From positions 6,714,001-6,778,000 of the forward strand of contig NZ_CP048113.1 of assembly GCF_010093065.1 (NCBI RefSeq): DNA of 64,000 bases, read 5' to 3'. Every line of letters starts with the position of its first letter. Within the stretch, counting starts at the first letter, position 1. The position numbers were made by a program, and so were the translations under genes. Below the pieces are notes generated by a model. The model was not told the origin of the DNA and searched no databases. It worked only from the letters and a program-made list of their open reading frames with translations. Positions 24,596 to 33,654 of this stretch are shown here, one piece after another. The DNA comes from Chitinophaga agri. Lineage in GTDB: Bacteria > Bacteroidota > Bacteroidia > Chitinophagales > Chitinophagaceae.

Positions 24596-26023
24596 ATGGC
24601 CATTGTAGAACTGGTAATGCCCAAAATGGGGGAAAGTATTATGGAAGCCACCATATTACGCTGGCATAAGAAGCCGGGAGATCAGGTAAAATCTGATGAG
24701 ACCGTGCTTGAAATTGCCACTGATAAGGTGGACAGTGAAGTACCTTCTATTGCTGATGGGGTGATTACCGAGATACTCTACGCAGAAAATGACGTGGTAC
24801 CTGTAGGTACTGTCATTGCACGTATCAACACTACTGCTGATGCCGGCTTCGCAACAACTGCACCGGTAGCTCCTGCGGTTGCACAAACGGCTCCTGCCGC
24901 TACACCGGTAGAAGCACCTGTTGCCACGCCTGAACCGGCAAGCGCTCCTTACGAAGCACAATTCGTGACCAGCGGTGCCCGTTTCTATTCTCCACTGGTG
25001 CTGACGATCGCACAACAGGAAGGCATCAGTTTCGCCGAATTGGAAAAAATACCAGGTACCGGTAATGAAGGCCGTGTTACCAAGAAAGATATGCTGAGCT
25101 TCCTCGAAGCGAAGAACAAAGGACTGGTGCCCTCAGCTGCACCCGTTCCACAGGAAGCACCTGCAGCACAACCGGTTAGCCAGCCCGTTGCCACTGCTAC
25201 ACCAACTGCTGCGCCAACTGCTACGCCGGCACCCACCAACGGTGTTTCTGCCACTCCGGCTCCACAGCCGGTACAGGCTACACAAGCGCCGATCAGCATG
25301 GGCAGCTACACGGGTACTTTTGAAATTATCGAAATGGACCGTATGCGTAAACTGATCGCAGAACATATGGTCCGTAGTAAACATACTTCTCCGCACGTTA
25401 CCAGCTTCGCAGAAGCGGATGTAACCAACATGGTAAAATGGCGTGATCAGATTAAAAAGGATTTTGAGAAAAGAGAAGGTGAGAAGATCACGTTCACTCC
25501 ACTCTTTATCGAAGCAGTGGTGAGATGTATCAAGAAATATCCGTTGCTTAACAGCTCTCTGGATGGTGACAAGATCATAATGAAAAGGGATATCAATGTC
25601 GGTATGGCAACTGCTTTACCGTCCGGTAACCTGATCGTTCCGGTGATCCGTAATGCTGATATGCTGAATCTGGTAGGTCTTACCCGTCAGGTAAATCATC
25701 TTGCGAATGCTGCGCGTAATAATCGCCTGAAACCAGATGATACTCAGGGGGGTACGATCACACTGACCAACGTTGGCAGCTTCGGTAGTCTTGCGGGAAC
25801 GCCTATCATTAACCAGCCGCAGGTAGCGATCCTCGCGGTGGGTGCGATCAAGAAACGCCCGGTGGTGATCGAGACCGTTCATGGCGATACTATTGCTATC
25901 CGTCATATGATGTACCTATCTATGTCTTATGATCACCGTATTATTGACGGTGCGTTGGGTTCTACTTTCCTGAGCGCTGTGGCACAGGAGTTGGAGAATT
26001 TCAATCCGGAGAGAGAATATTAA
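24596..26023 (+). CDS. Dihydrolipoamide acyltransferase (2-oxoacid dehydrogenase E2)
   Basis: Core E2 subunit of a 2-oxoacid dehydrogenase complex. From the chosen ATG (MAIVELVMPKMGES): a lipoyl domain with the lipoylated Lys in EIATDKVDSEV (Lys44), a long Ala/Pro/Thr linker, a peripheral-subunit-binding domain (LVLTIAQQEGISFAELEKIPGTG), a second Ala/Pro linker, and the catalytic domain with SYDHRIIDG (His about 447). An in-frame upstream start would add 11 unlikely residues. No E1 or E3 gene is adjacent, so whether it serves pyruvate, 2-oxoglutarate or branched-chain acids is open; the single lipoyl domain favours the last two. Confidence 0.9.
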   Translation: MAIVELVMPKMGESIMEATILRWHKKPGDQVKSDETVLEIATDKVDSEVPSIADGVITEILYAENDVVPVGTVIARINTTADAGFATTAPVAPAVAQTAPAATPVEAPVATPEPASAPYEAQFVTSGARFYSPLVLTIAQQEGISFAELEKIPGTGNEGRVTKKDMLSFLEAKNKGLVPSAAPVPQEAPAAQPVSQPVATATPTAAPTATPAPTNGVSATPAPQPVQATQAPISMGSYTGTFEIIEMDRMRKLIAEHMVRSKHTSPHVTSFAEADVTNMVKWRDQIKKDFEKREGEKITFTPLFIEAVVRCIKKYPLLNSSLDGDKIIMKRDINVGMATALPSGNLIVPVIRNADMLNLVGLTRQVNHLANAARNNRLKPDDTQGGTITLTNVGSFGSLAGTPIINQPQVAILAVGAIKKRPVVIETVHGDTIAIRHMMYLSMSYDHRIIDGALGSTFLSAVAQELENFNPEREY

Positions 26024-26046
26024 TAGTTAGTTTGGATAATATTGAT

Positions 26047-26080
26047 AAGAGGTCGTTCAGCTATAAGCGAACGGCCTCTT
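26047..26080 (+). terminator. Intrinsic terminator after the E2 gene
   Basis: AAGAGGTCGTTC pairs with GAACGGCCTCTT (one G-T pair) over a 10-base loop and is followed by seven T. It ends the doxX-to-E2 unit. Confidence 0.88.
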
Positions 26081-26152
26081 TTTTTGCTGTTAACTATATA
26101 AGAGGTCGAAACTACGATCAGCCCCCGAAAACAGCAGGGTATAAAAATAAAA

Positions 26153-26173
26153 AGAGCTCCTGTAAGGAGCTCT
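26153..26173 (-). terminator. Intrinsic terminator of the RRM gene
   Basis: The stem AGAGCTCCT / AGGAGCTCT has a 3-base loop. On the minus strand it is followed by a T-rich stretch, 39 bases after the stop of the RNA-binding protein gene. Confidence 0.8.
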
Positions 26174-26211
26174 CTTCAATTTCTTGACCGTGATAAGCTT
26201 GGCCAACAGAA

Positions 26212-26541
26212 TTAATAACGACCACGGCCGCCGCCGCCGCCGTATCCGCCGCCACCGCGGTTTCCACCAAATCCACCACCTCTTGAGTTATTATTCGGTT
26301 GTTTAGGTCTTGCTTCGTTAACCATCAATTGTTTGCCTTCGATTTCAGTACCGTTCAAACTATCCATAGCCTTGCTTCCCTCTTCCTGGTTGGGCATTTC
26401 CACGAATCCGAAACCGCGTGAACGGCCAGTCTCGTGGTCCTTGATAATTTTAGCAGAAGTAACCTCGCCAAATTCGCTGAATATCTGGTGAAGGTCTGCA
26501 TCGTTCAACCTGTAGTGCAGGTTGGCTACGTAAATGTTCAT
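26212..26541 (-). CDS. RRM RNA-binding protein with glycine-rich tail
   Basis: A 109-residue protein with one RNA recognition motif. RNP2 is NIYVANL (2-8) and RNP1 is RGFGFVEM (about 42-49); the canonical aromatic residues are present. After residue ~83 there is an Arg/Gly/Tyr-rich tail (GGNRGGGGYGG). This is the layout of the small cold-inducible RNA-binding proteins of cyanobacteria and Bacteroidota, which bind single-stranded RNA and act as chaperones. The leader contains an inverted repeat (26639-26655). Cold induction is inference from the family. Confidence 0.92.
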   Translation of the reverse strand: MNIYVANLHYRLNDADLHQIFSEFGEVTSAKIIKDHETGRSRGFGFVEMPNQEEGSKAMDSLNGTEIEGKQLMVNEARPKQPNNNSRGGGFGGNRGGGGYGGGGGRGRY

Positions 26542-26638
26542 GACTAAAAAATTAAAAAAATGAAAAATAATATTGAAGATAAAGAAATAAGTTCAATAAT
26601 AACATCGCGCCCAGAAATAATTTAATAAACAAAACATA

Positions 26639-26655
26639 CTGGTAACACTTACCAG
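26639..26655. promoter_or_regulatory. Inverted repeat upstream of the RRM gene
   Basis: CTGGTAA-CAC-TTACCAG is a perfect 7-bp inverted repeat with a 3-base spacer, about 100 bases before the RRM start. On the minus strand it is followed at once by TATGTTTTG, one base off the -7 consensus length. It could be an operator or a leader hairpin. Confidence 0.4.
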
Positions 26656-26732
26656 AATTACTACTTACATTTTATGGATTCCTGCAGCTTTTTTTGTAAA
26701 TTAATAGTAAAATCCCATTAAATTAAATTCGT

Positions 26733-27452
26733 ATGAGTAGCCTGAGCGAGACGTGGTTTGCGGACGGTTATATCGACTTTGAGCAGAAAAAGTATACTTT
26801 ATTAGCCTATCTGCAGCAAATAACCCGCTATTTCAATCAAAACAAGCTGTATCCGCAGCTGTCTGACATTATTTTCCATTATAATAACCTGGTGGCTTTC
26901 AAGGATAACAAGCAATTTCTGCAACAACAGTTCCCTAAACGCCTGACAGCGATCAACATGGAGCGTCTGCAATTATTGTATGAACAGATCGTTGCCGATG
27001 ATGAACTCATGCAGGAGCTGGAAACTATTATCCAGTACGCTATTCATAAAATGAACGGCGCTATCCGCGAAGGCACTGAGATCTATGAGTTTGTGGAAGA
27101 TAGTCTGAGTATTTCTCCTGTCGGACTCATCCCGCTGGATACCCAGGAAGGTTATCTGATGCTGTGTGATGGCAGCTTCAGAGAAGTTGTGGTGTACGAA
27201 TACCGGTTGAGCATCTTCGAACGGCATGATGAAAAATACAGAGGGATCCATACCCATTACCTGGATACTTTTACCAAAGACCTCGTTCATACCTGTGAAC
27301 ACATTAAAACAACGCTGATCCGCAAGTACAAAAAACTGCCGAATCCGGCGGTATACCGCGTTGATACAAATCTCGTGTTCCCGGTAAATGAGACGTTGCT
27401 GCCAATCGCCAAACGCTCACTGGTAAAATACATCGCCACAAATGCGGCTTAG
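26733..27452 (+). CDS. Conserved-looking cytoplasmic protein, unknown function
   Basis: A 239-residue soluble protein, no signal peptide or membrane helix. The N-terminal half is helical with many Gln, Phe and Tyr (YLQQITRYFNQNKLYPQLSDI). The C-terminal half has beta-strand character (GLIPLDTQEGYLMLCDGSFREVVVYEYRLSIFE) and ends in a basic segment. The reading frame is clean and its codon use resembles its neighbours, so it is surely a gene. I do not recognise the family. It is divergent from the RRM gene and convergent with the DUF4230 gene. Confidence 0.7.
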   Translation: MSSLSETWFADGYIDFEQKKYTLLAYLQQITRYFNQNKLYPQLSDIIFHYNNLVAFKDNKQFLQQQFPKRLTAINMERLQLLYEQIVADDELMQELETIIQYAIHKMNGAIREGTEIYEFVEDSLSISPVGLIPLDTQEGYLMLCDGSFREVVVYEYRLSIFERHDEKYRGIHTHYLDTFTKDLVHTCEHIKTTLIRKYKKLPNPAVYRVDTNLVFPVNETLLPIAKRSLVKYIATNAA

Positions 27453-27471
27453 GTGGCCCATGTGCAAAGCC

Positions 27472-27504
27472 CCGGTTGTTATAGCAAAATGCCATAACAA
27501 CCGG
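27472..27504. terminator. Hairpin between convergent genes
   Basis: An 11-bp perfect stem CCGGTTGTTAT / ATAACAACCGG with an 11-base loop lies between the convergent hypothetical gene and the DUF4230 gene. There is no T-run, so it may be a weak or factor-assisted terminator. Confidence 0.5.
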
Positions 27505-27511
27505 TATATGA

Positions 27512-28126
27512 CTAGTTCAATAATACGGGTGCACTGCTTCCAAAGATGACTTCTACTTCGTGATCCTGTAAGAATGGCTGGTAGTATTGACGGATGATCT
27601 TCGTCAGTTTTTCCTTTGACTGATTTATGTACAATTGATTGTTTTCCAGCTGTGCACGTGAGGTCTGATACAGTTTCTTCTGCACATCTGTATACGTCTC
27701 GTCATCCTGTGTCAGGAACCAGCCTTTCCGGTTGGACGTTTCCATTTTATCTACCTTCAGTTCATAACTCAGCAGTTTGGGCTGAGGGATATTGACAGTG
27801 ATCTTCTTGTCAGATACCGTTACCTTAAAGTTTTTGTCATCTGCATTGATGCCATATTTCGCCAGGTAAGGAACGGACACCCAGATCGTATTTTCCAGGA
27901 ATGCCTTTTTCAGATTGGTCGTCCATTCACCATCATCTGTTACATTACTGCGTTTGATAGACGCGTTTCCCTGTACTTCCAGACTAGCCAGCTCCGAGAT
28001 TTCCCTTACGATCAGACTGTTGGAGAGGATATTCTGATTCACACTTTTGCTGCCAAACTGTTTACCCAGCCAGAAAAGAAGGATAGCCACAGCGATAATA
28101 AAAACGAAACGAAAAAATCTTTTCAT
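27512..28126 (-). CDS. DUF4230-family membrane-anchored protein
   Basis: A 204-residue protein with one N-terminal membrane helix (FFRFVFIIAVAILLFWLG, about 4-21) and an extracytoplasmic domain. The pattern LIVREISELASLEVQG, IWVSVPYLAKYGIN, KFTVSDKKITVNIPQPKLLS resembles DUF4230. Function of the family is unknown to me. Confidence 0.75.
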   Translation of the reverse strand: MKRFFRFVFIIAVAILLFWLGKQFGSKSVNQNILSNSLIVREISELASLEVQGNASIKRSNVTDDGEWTTNLKKAFLENTIWVSVPYLAKYGINADDKNFKVTVSDKKITVNIPQPKLLSYELKVDKMETSNRKGWFLTQDDETYTDVQKKLYQTSRAQLENNQLYINQSKEKLTKIIRQYYQPFLQDHEVEVIFGSSAPVLLN

Positions 28127-28369
28127 AACGCAAAGCGATAGTTACTGCGGACGATCATCTGTACAGACGAAAGCCCAGGTGACAATGTTTTGTTAGTAAT
28201 AATGTATACAATGGTCTGCAAACAGCAGGCCACTGGCCGGACAACGTTCCGGCAGGATGTTGTGTCTTCTTATTATAAGTTGTAACTCATACAGTAATAC
28301 CCCGACGATAACAGCGAATATAATATTTATGCCGGATAGTCCCTACTGATTGCTGTTCACCGGACTATA
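28127..28369. other. Intergenic stretch between DUF4230 and DUF985 genes
   Basis: No gene is visible. It holds an inverted repeat GCCGGA-CAACGT-TCCGGC (28236-28253) and a 7-bp hairpin ATAGTCC / GGACTAT (28336-28342 and 28362-28368) just after the DUF985 gene. Confidence 0.35.
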
Positions 28370-28885
28370 TCAGCTGTGTACCAATGAGGCAATCAGCTCC
28401 GCATGCTGAGGATATACGGCCCCCAGTCCGTCTTTCGTGGCCAGTTCAAAATCAGCGAAGTCAAACCCCGGCGCTACTGTACAGCCAACAAGTGCAAACC
28501 CACCCGGTATTGTTACCCTTGACGCAAACCAGTGTCCGGCTTTGATGACCAGCTGCGGTTGCTCGCCGTCTTCAATATTAAGTCCCAGTTTATGTACTGT
28601 CAGCACGCCCGCAGGATCTATATCATAAATGGCCAGTGCATGTCCATCATAAAAATGCCACATCTCATCTGCCGCAATACGATGGAAGGCAGAGAATTCA
28701 CCATGCTCGAGCAAGAAATAGATCCCGGTAGATGCCTGCCGGTCTCCTTTCATGGCAGGAGGTAATTCACTTTGCCTGAATTGCCAGGAAGAACGGTAGG
28801 TCTCGCGGAAAGCACCTCCTTCCACATGTGATTGTAAGTTGAGATGTTCGCGCCAGTAGGACGCAGGGTGTCTTGGGTTGTACAT
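28370..28885 (-). CDS. DUF985 cupin protein
   Basis: A 171-residue cupin. Family signatures: SYWREHLNLQSHVEGGAFRETYRS at the N-terminus, IYFLLEHGEFSAFHRIAADEMWHFYDG (metal-type cupin motif 1) and CTVAPGFDFADFELA near the C-terminus. The family includes uncharacterised sugar-epimerase-like cupins; no reaction is established here. I chose the ATG giving MYNPRHPASYW. The longer in-frame start would place the first codons across the terminator of the upstream AraC gene and add a non-family extension. Confidence 0.82.
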   Translation of the reverse strand: MYNPRHPASYWREHLNLQSHVEGGAFRETYRSSWQFRQSELPPAMKGDRQASTGIYFLLEHGEFSAFHRIAADEMWHFYDGHALAIYDIDPAGVLTVHKLGLNIEDGEQPQLVIKAGHWFASRVTIPGGFALVGCTVAPGFDFADFELATKDGLGAVYPQHAELIASLVHS

Positions 28886-28920
28886 ATCACAAAAGAAAGA
28901 AAATAGCACGAAATGAAAAA

Positions 28921-28942
28921 GCCGTCCTGTAAACAGGGCGGC
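28921..28942 (-). terminator. Terminator after AraC-type gene
   Basis: The stem GCCGTCCTG / CAGGGCGGC (one G-T pair) has a 4-base loop, with a T-run on the minus strand. It separates the AraC-type gene from the DUF985 gene. Confidence 0.8.
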
Positions 28943-28974
28943 TCTCTTATTTTTCATTTTTAGTCAGCGTCTGT

Positions 28975-29799
28975 TTATGCTACGGCTACAGGTCTTGCTA
29001 CCGGCATTTGCGCGATCGCAGTCTCCTGATTCAGTATCGGCGGCTCTCCTTTAAAGAAAAGGAAGTCCTGTGTGAATAAAGCCTGGCTATAGTAATCGTT
29101 GTTCGTGATAAACGTCTGCCACTCTTCTACATTCATTTGCTGCATATGACGCATCGCATCTCTGAAACGCAGCATTCTTGCAAATAACTGCGGAGTTAAA
29201 CCAATCACTTCCATAAACTTCCGCTCCATGGTATGACGGGAAACTTTGAATTTCTTCGTCAACCATTCAATATTCGTATACCCCTGTGTGCTGATAATGT
29301 AATCTGCAATTTCATCCACCTGTTTCAGGTTGTGCGGGTGTGTGCACATCATGTTGGTGAAGGCGTCATCCAATACCGCATCCAGGGTCGTAATGTCATT
29401 GTGTGCCGCCAGCTTGCCTGTCAGCTTAGACCAGCATTCGCGGTCCTGCTTCAGTAAGTCACGGTAATAATTGTTGAATGAGGACATGTCAAGTCCTGCC
29501 AGTTTATAACAGCCATATGCATTCAGCTGTACCACCGTCATTTTCACAGGGCCCTTTACCATAATCTGATGATGACAGGTAAAATGTCCCACTATCGATG
29601 CCTGTGGTAATGTAAAAGATGCATGCAGCGTAGGCTGGAAGATCACTTCCCCTTCTTCGAGGAACACCATGTACAGGTCTCCCAGAGAAAAAAGGTTCTG
29701 CGGCAGATTGATCAGTCCCGGATTCGCGCTTTGTAAATGATAATACTGCTTAACATAGGGTGCCAGCGAAGTTGCCGGTTGGTAGATACGGAAATTCAT
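28975..29799 (-). CDS. AraC-family transcriptional regulator
   Basis: A 274-residue regulator. The N-terminal half resembles the DUF6597-type domain often seen in Bacteroidota AraC proteins (FRIYQPATSLAPYVKQYYHLQS). The C-terminal helix-turn-helix pair is visible: IEWLTKKFKVSRHTMERKFMEVIGLTPQLFARMLRFRDA (about 187-226), then WQTFITNNDYYSQALFTQDFLFFKG. The second HTH deviates from the IAxxxGFxxxSxFxRxFK pattern but keeps its aromatic residues. Target and inducer are unknown. Confidence 0.83.
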   Translation of the reverse strand: MNFRIYQPATSLAPYVKQYYHLQSANPGLINLPQNLFSLGDLYMVFLEEGEVIFQPTLHASFTLPQASIVGHFTCHHQIMVKGPVKMTVVQLNAYGCYKLAGLDMSSFNNYYRDLLKQDRECWSKLTGKLAAHNDITTLDAVLDDAFTNMMCTHPHNLKQVDEIADYIISTQGYTNIEWLTKKFKVSRHTMERKFMEVIGLTPQLFARMLRFRDAMRHMQQMNVEEWQTFITNNDYYSQALFTQDFLFFKGEPPILNQETAIAQMPVARPVAVA

Positions 29800-29867
29800 A
29801 GGAACACGTATAAGGTTATCAGATAATCAAAACATCCACAATGTCGGCTAGGTCTTCAATTTCAATA

Positions 29868-29875
29868 CAAACATA
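29868..29875 (-). promoter_or_regulatory. Candidate -7 box for the AraC-type gene
   Basis: Minus-strand TATGTTTG matches TAnnTTTG, 69 bases before the start codon. No clear -33 element is seen. Confidence 0.35.
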
Positions 29876-29945
29876 ACAGTTTGAAGGTATATAAAAAAAA
29901 TTAATTTGATTAGGTTGAATAACAGTTGATTGCGTCAGAGAAATT

Positions 29946-29968
29946 GGGGATGGAAACCTACCATCCCC
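29946..29968 (-). terminator. Hairpin overlapping the stop of the S9 peptidase gene
   Basis: GGGGATGG / CCATCCCC pair across the stop codon, followed on the minus strand by AATTTCTCT. It is a possible terminator of the mpl-to-peptidase run. Confidence 0.45.
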
Positions 29969-32705
29969 AGTTTCGGCCTTTCTCCGTCGCAGGTATACCC
30001 ACCTGCATCCACTCCGGTGCTGGTGCGTTTTTCAGGAAATGGTCGAAAAACTGCTGCTCGCGACGCTGAATATCTTTTCTGTTCTGACGCTGTACCAGGT
30101 TATGGGCTTCATTGTTATAATTCAGCATCCATACTGGTTTACCCAGTCTGCGCAAACCGGTGAACAGTTCAATACCCTGATACCAGGGTACTGCACCATC
30201 TGCATCATTACTCATAATTGCCAGTGGTGTCGTGACTTTCGGTAAATGGAACAACGGAGAGTTTTCAATATATAGCTCCGGCTTTTCCCATAGCGTAGCG
30301 CCGATGCGGCTTTGTGAACGTTCGTACTGGAACTGACGGTTCATGCCACTCTCCCAGCGGATACCGCCATAGGCACTGGTCATATTCGCCACCGGCGCAC
30401 CTGCCCACGCTGCCTTAAATAAAGAAGTTTGGGTGATGAGATACGCCACCTGGTAGCCGCCCCAGCTCTGTCCCTGTATACCCATGTTCAGACTATCTGC
30501 CCACGGATGCGCCGCTAAGGCTCTTGCACCACTCACGACATAGTCGTACGCTCCCTGACCCGGATGACCATTTTCATAGCTGATATCCGGCGCCAGTACC
30601 AGATAGCCACGGCTTACGAAGAACGAAATATTTAAACGCGATGGGGTAGGAGCTGGTGGTATATAATTATACAGTCCTTCTGATAATTTCTCATAGAAAT
30701 ATAACAGTACCGGGTATTTCTTCGTGCTGTCAAAATCAGCCGGTTTATACAGGATGCCCTCTGCAGGCTTACCATTGTAAGCGGTCCATTTAAACAGTTC
30801 TGCTGTTCCCCAGTTATATTCCTGTTGCTGCGGATTGATATGACTGATCTGCTCCGCATTATTCAGGGAAGTACCAGTGTACACGTCCGGCGATAATACA
30901 TAACTGGCTTTGGTGAACAGGTAGTTATCTGCGTTTTCTGCCTTTACAGGGTCACCAAAAGTATAGGGGCCCATTACTACCAGTGTAGGTTTTACAGGCG
31001 CTTTTTTGAATGTGCTCGCTGTTGTATAGAAGCCATTCTCTTTCGTCGTTTCGTTGAACGTTTCCAGTAACAGTGTCTGTCCTGGTGTGAAGAAACGCTC
31101 TTCTTTATTCAACTGTACATAACGGAAACGTAATTTCTGCTCGCGGCCGTATCCTGCGGTTAACAGCTGTGGTGCTGCCTTTCCGGAAGGATCCACCTGC
31201 CAGATGTCATAGCGGTCGTAGATGTAAACTGCCCTGTCGCCTTCCAGCCAGCCTGCTATGCCGTATGGGCTGGGTTGATCGGGATGATCATCATCTTCTT
31301 CAGATAATGACACCGGTATTTTCGCCGTGATATTACGGGTAATGCCAGTAGCCGTTTCATAAGCATACCATTGTTTTTCCTTCAGGTTATACCAGGTGAT
31401 ATAATTGCCTTTCGGAGAAATACGGCTGATGCTATCTATATTGGTCTGCAATAGTTTCCTGTTCCCATTTTCCATATGCACGAGGTAAGACGTCTTCAGC
31501 GTATTACCTGTCCACTGTGCGGATACACGCTGTCCCTTATCTGTATACCCTACTGCATACGGACTGTTACCACGATCGGCCACAGTGACATACTCCATGT
31601 CTTTATCTGCCAGCTGCAGGATCTTTTCAGAACCGGTATAGTATACCGCCTGATAGCTTCTCTTTAGTTCTCTGTCGAGGTTTTTCAGCTGCATTGGTTG
31701 CAGATAGTCGTCCAGATAGTTCCAGACGTCTACTTTCGCTACTTCGAAATCTACAATATTCGTATCTCTTGCTGGCTGGATCGGTGCGGTACCAAAGAAC
31801 AGCCGTTCTCCATTTTCGCTGAACCATGCCTTGCCATCCGGGCTTACGGACCAGTTATCAGGGAAGGCTTTCGTCGTCCTGTCTGCAATGATCTTTGCAG
31901 TATCCTGTCCGGTACGATAATAATACAGCGAATAAAAATGCTGTAATGCTTTTACGCTGTCGCGTGAGCTGCACCATGCCAGCTGTGTACCTTTCTCATC
32001 AAAGGTGAACTGTTTTCGCTGCGCTGTACCACGACTGAGGGTATCTTTCTTGCCGTTTGTTATCTGCCATAGCAGGACTGCTCCGCGGGATAGCGAATCT
32101 TTTTTGTCAGCCACGATCTCTGCTAAAAGGTGATTACCGGGTTTGCTGATCTGATAATCCTGGACATTACGGATGGTATCGGCCGATTGTTTATGCAGAT
32201 AGTGGATCACCAGGTTACCGCTGGTCGTATCTGCCTGTGGTTTTTCTTTCAGATAAACCAATACGCCACTGCCTTTTTCAGGGGTTTTGAATGACCTTAC
32301 AGCAGGTACTTTATAGATATTATCATTGCCTAATGTCACGATACCCATGGAGTCTTTGGGCATTTCTGACGGCTTTTTCTTTTTGATCTTCGCCTGCCTC
32401 GTCACCGCAAAAGGTGTCTTGATAGCGAATATCGCATAGCGGCTGTCTTCGGTGATAATGGGATTTGCACCGCGTGGTACTTCCAGACTTTTTTTCGTTT
32501 TGTTATTGTAGATAACCAGGGTGGCATCGCCTTCCTGTGGTGTGACAGTATACACGGTCCATTGTCCGTTATTACTGATCATCTTACTACCAATGCTCTG
32601 CCAGCCATCGTACACGGAATGATCCAGTGGCTTTTTAGCTGGCTGCTGTGCATAGGTTAGCAGGGACAGGCCGGAAAAAGCGGCCATACACATGAGTTGC
32701 TTCAT
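29958..32705 (-). CDS. S9-family exported peptidase (dipeptidyl aminopeptidase-like)
   Basis: A 915-residue protein with signal peptide (MKQLMCMAAFSGLSLLTYAQ), a large propeller domain and a C-terminal alpha/beta hydrolase. Catalytic residues: Ser in GIQGQSWGGYQ, Asp in MSNDADGAVPW, His in NNEAHNLVQ. Architecture matches S9B/C peptidases acting on peptides in the periplasm. It is the last gene of a leftward run starting with mpl. Confidence 0.9.
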   Translation of the reverse strand: MKQLMCMAAFSGLSLLTYAQQPAKKPLDHSVYDGWQSIGSKMISNNGQWTVYTVTPQEGDATLVIYNNKTKKSLEVPRGANPIITEDSRYAIFAIKTPFAVTRQAKIKKKKPSEMPKDSMGIVTLGNDNIYKVPAVRSFKTPEKGSGVLVYLKEKPQADTTSGNLVIHYLHKQSADTIRNVQDYQISKPGNHLLAEIVADKKDSLSRGAVLLWQITNGKKDTLSRGTAQRKQFTFDEKGTQLAWCSSRDSVKALQHFYSLYYYRTGQDTAKIIADRTTKAFPDNWSVSPDGKAWFSENGERLFFGTAPIQPARDTNIVDFEVAKVDVWNYLDDYLQPMQLKNLDRELKRSYQAVYYTGSEKILQLADKDMEYVTVADRGNSPYAVGYTDKGQRVSAQWTGNTLKTSYLVHMENGNRKLLQTNIDSISRISPKGNYITWYNLKEKQWYAYETATGITRNITAKIPVSLSEEDDDHPDQPSPYGIAGWLEGDRAVYIYDRYDIWQVDPSGKAAPQLLTAGYGREQKLRFRYVQLNKEERFFTPGQTLLLETFNETTKENGFYTTASTFKKAPVKPTLVVMGPYTFGDPVKAENADNYLFTKASYVLSPDVYTGTSLNNAEQISHINPQQQEYNWGTAELFKWTAYNGKPAEGILYKPADFDSTKKYPVLLYFYEKLSEGLYNYIPPAPTPSRLNISFFVSRGYLVLAPDISYENGHPGQGAYDYVVSGARALAAHPWADSLNMGIQGQSWGGYQVAYLITQTSLFKAAWAGAPVANMTSAYGGIRWESGMNRQFQYERSQSRIGATLWEKPELYIENSPLFHLPKVTTPLAIMSNDADGAVPWYQGIELFTGLRRLGKPVWMLNYNNEAHNLVQRQNRKDIQRREQQFFDHFLKNAPAPEWMQVGIPATEKGRNWGW

Positions 32706-32764
32706 GTGGCCAAAATAAAAAAATGTGACTGATTACGTGAAGATTTCCTGATAGACGGTCAAAA

Positions 32765-33646
32765 TCAGGCATGAGCATGCTTCATCGTGCGCGCTACCCT
32801 GTTCATCTGCAATGCAACTGATAAAATGATGCAGGCCAGTCCTATATAGAACGCCGATTTCAGTTCACGGTTCTCATGAAAAAGAATAAAGGCGATGATA
32901 ATACTGTATACCGGCTCCAGGTTAAAGGAGAGGTTCACAGTGAACGGCGATATCTTGGTCAGGGCATTCATCAGCAGCATATACATGCATACGGTACAGG
33001 CCCAGGCCAGTATCAGCAGGTAGCTGATGTCACTGAGTGATGGCAGTTCCAGTGGCTGCGGGAAGAAATACAGGTAACCCGGCAACAGGAGGGTGAGTCC
33101 CATAAAACCCACCGCCAGTTCATAGAACGTGATAGTGGGTGTATCGTATTTAACGATCAGGCGTTTATTGAAGATGGTGAACAGTGCGGCAAACATCGCT
33201 GAGATAATACCCAGTATGATAGCGGTTCTGTAGTTGGTATCAAAGTGGAAGATCAGGAAGATGCCCAGGAGGGTGATACCGCTGAGCAGCAGTTCTGTCT
33301 TATCCAGTTTGCCCTTGTTGATCAGTGGATCGAACAGGGCGGTGAAGAGGCTGGTGAGGGCAAAACAGACCACTGCTATAGAGACATTGGAGTACTTGAT
33401 ACTGGCGTAGAAAAATAGCCAGTGCAGTACGACCACCATGCCGGTCAGGCCGATCGGAACGATCTGTTTAAAAGATAGTTTGGTGAGCATACCCTTCCAG
33501 CGGAAGAGTATATACAATGTGATAATGGTAAATAATAGTCTGTACCATACCAGCATGCCCTCATTCAGGGTAATTAATTTACCCAATATACCCGTAAAAC
33601 CTGCCAGAAAAACTGACAGGTGTAATTGCATTAGTGCTTTTTTCAT
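32765..33646 (-). CDS. EamA/DMT-family transporter
   Basis: A 293-residue inner membrane protein with about ten hydrophobic helices in two EamA repeats (first ending near LLGIFLIFHF, second starting near YRTAIILGIISAMFAALFTIFNKRL). The drug/metabolite transporter superfamily exports or imports small metabolites; the substrate is unknown. It starts 8 bases after the glycosyltransferase gene. Confidence 0.88.
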   Translation of the reverse strand: MKKALMQLHLSVFLAGFTGILGKLITLNEGMLVWYRLLFTIITLYILFRWKGMLTKLSFKQIVPIGLTGMVVVLHWLFFYASIKYSNVSIAVVCFALTSLFTALFDPLINKGKLDKTELLLSGITLLGIFLIFHFDTNYRTAIILGIISAMFAALFTIFNKRLIVKYDTPTITFYELAVGFMGLTLLLPGYLYFFPQPLELPSLSDISYLLILAWACTVCMYMLLMNALTKISPFTVNLSFNLEPVYSIIIAFILFHENRELKSAFYIGLACIILSVALQMNRVARTMKHAHA

Positions 33647-33654
33647 TAATCCGC

